Source: Solobacterium sp. (GTDB lineage Bacteria; Bacillota_I; Bacilli_A; Erysipelotrichales; Erysipelotrichaceae). Taken from it: DNA of 14,367 nucleotides. Made by a program: the position numbers and the translations under genes. Where the stretch lies: NCBI GenBank assembly GCA_016284975.1, contig JAEEPV010000216.1, forward strand, positions 1-14,367, in the 5' to 3' direction. The notes beneath the pieces were generated by a model, which saw only the letters and a program-made list of their open reading frames with translations, had not been told where the DNA came from and did not search any database. Positions 14,228 through 14,367 of the stretch are shown one piece after another (the first letter of the stretch is position 1; the number at the start of each line of letters is the position of its first letter).

Positions 14228-14239
14228 CAGTCTGTTGAC

Positions 14240-14273
14240 AAAGTGGCATTTCCAGAGCGATCTGCCACTTTTT
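14240..14273 (+). terminator. Second hairpin after htpG, likely intrinsic terminator
   Basis: AAAGTGGCA and TGCCACTTT form a 9-bp stem with a 14-nt loop, followed by TT, C and TTT. Together with the first hairpin it probably ends the htpG transcript. Confidence 0.7.
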
Positions 14274-14294
14274 CATTTGTAATGTTGCGGCAGA

Positions 14295-14320
14295 TTGTGA
14301 ATTCTTACGATGTTTCACAA
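14295..14320. other. Inverted repeat TTGTGAA-N12-TTCACAA
   Basis: Perfect 7-bp arms separated by 12 bases lie downstream of htpG, with no T-run after them on either strand, so a terminator is unlikely. The rest of 14274-14367 holds no gene or other feature that I can support. This may be an operator for a gene beyond the right edge. Confidence 0.3.
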
Positions 14321-14367
14321 GTTTCGAGCGATTTTGCTCAAAAACACAGGATGAAAAGGCTCTTCTA

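Noticed and set aside
12636..14318. Open frame of 560 codons on the minus strand opposite htpG
   Set aside because: It is a codon-bias shadow of htpG: the htpG frame has complete Hsp90 motifs, while the antisense product shows no recognisable domain and crosses the terminators.

Overview
The window looks like a chromosomal segment of a moderate-GC Bacillota (Firmicute). The signs are strong AGGAGG-type ribosome binding sites, a CIRCE-type heat-shock operator, a split class I Fe-S fumarase, Firmicute-style lipoprotein processing and compact operons with intrinsic terminators. The VanH-like lactate dehydrogenase, the VTC/DUF4956/Cthe_2159 trio and the gene content would suit an anaerobic gut-type lineage such as Erysipelotrichia or Clostridia. 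That placement is an inference and cannot be settled from this window. I see no mobile element, CRISPR array, tRNA or rRNA. Every gene except htpG lies on the minus strand.

From right to left, following transcription: htpG (Hsp90) is on the plus strand behind a good promoter and a near-perfect CIRCE operator, and ends at two hairpins. Diverging from it is a two-gene fumarase operon (alpha, beta; 1-nt overlap). Next comes a TetR regulator with a palindromic operator in its own promoter, followed 1 nt later by a small helical protein of unknown function and a strong terminator. A single-gene VanH-like D-lactate dehydrogenase follows, with its own -10 box and terminator.

The central block (about 4.9-8.5 kb) is a three-gene operon: a VTC-type polyphosphate polymerase domain protein, a DUF4956 membrane protein, and a 710-residue Cthe_2159-type beta-helix lipoprotein carrying a Met/Pro/Glu heptapeptide repeat. 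It is flanked by terminators. It starts behind three TTCANA hexamers at an exact 11-bp period, reminiscent of a Gram-positive PhoP box. The most plausible reading is a phosphate- or envelope-stress-responsive polymer synthesis and surface-display module. This is the best candidate in the window for a system whose biochemistry is not settled.

The left block (1-4.84 kb) is a run of housekeeping or salvage genes: an ElaA-type acetyltransferase that appears to be transcribed as a leaderless mRNA, a YtcJ-type amidohydrolase, a second GNAT acetyltransferase, HflX (ribosome-rescue GTPase) and an M18 aminopeptidase cut by the window edge. The last four are joined by 4-bp start/stop overlaps. No gene-free stretch exceeds 300 bases.
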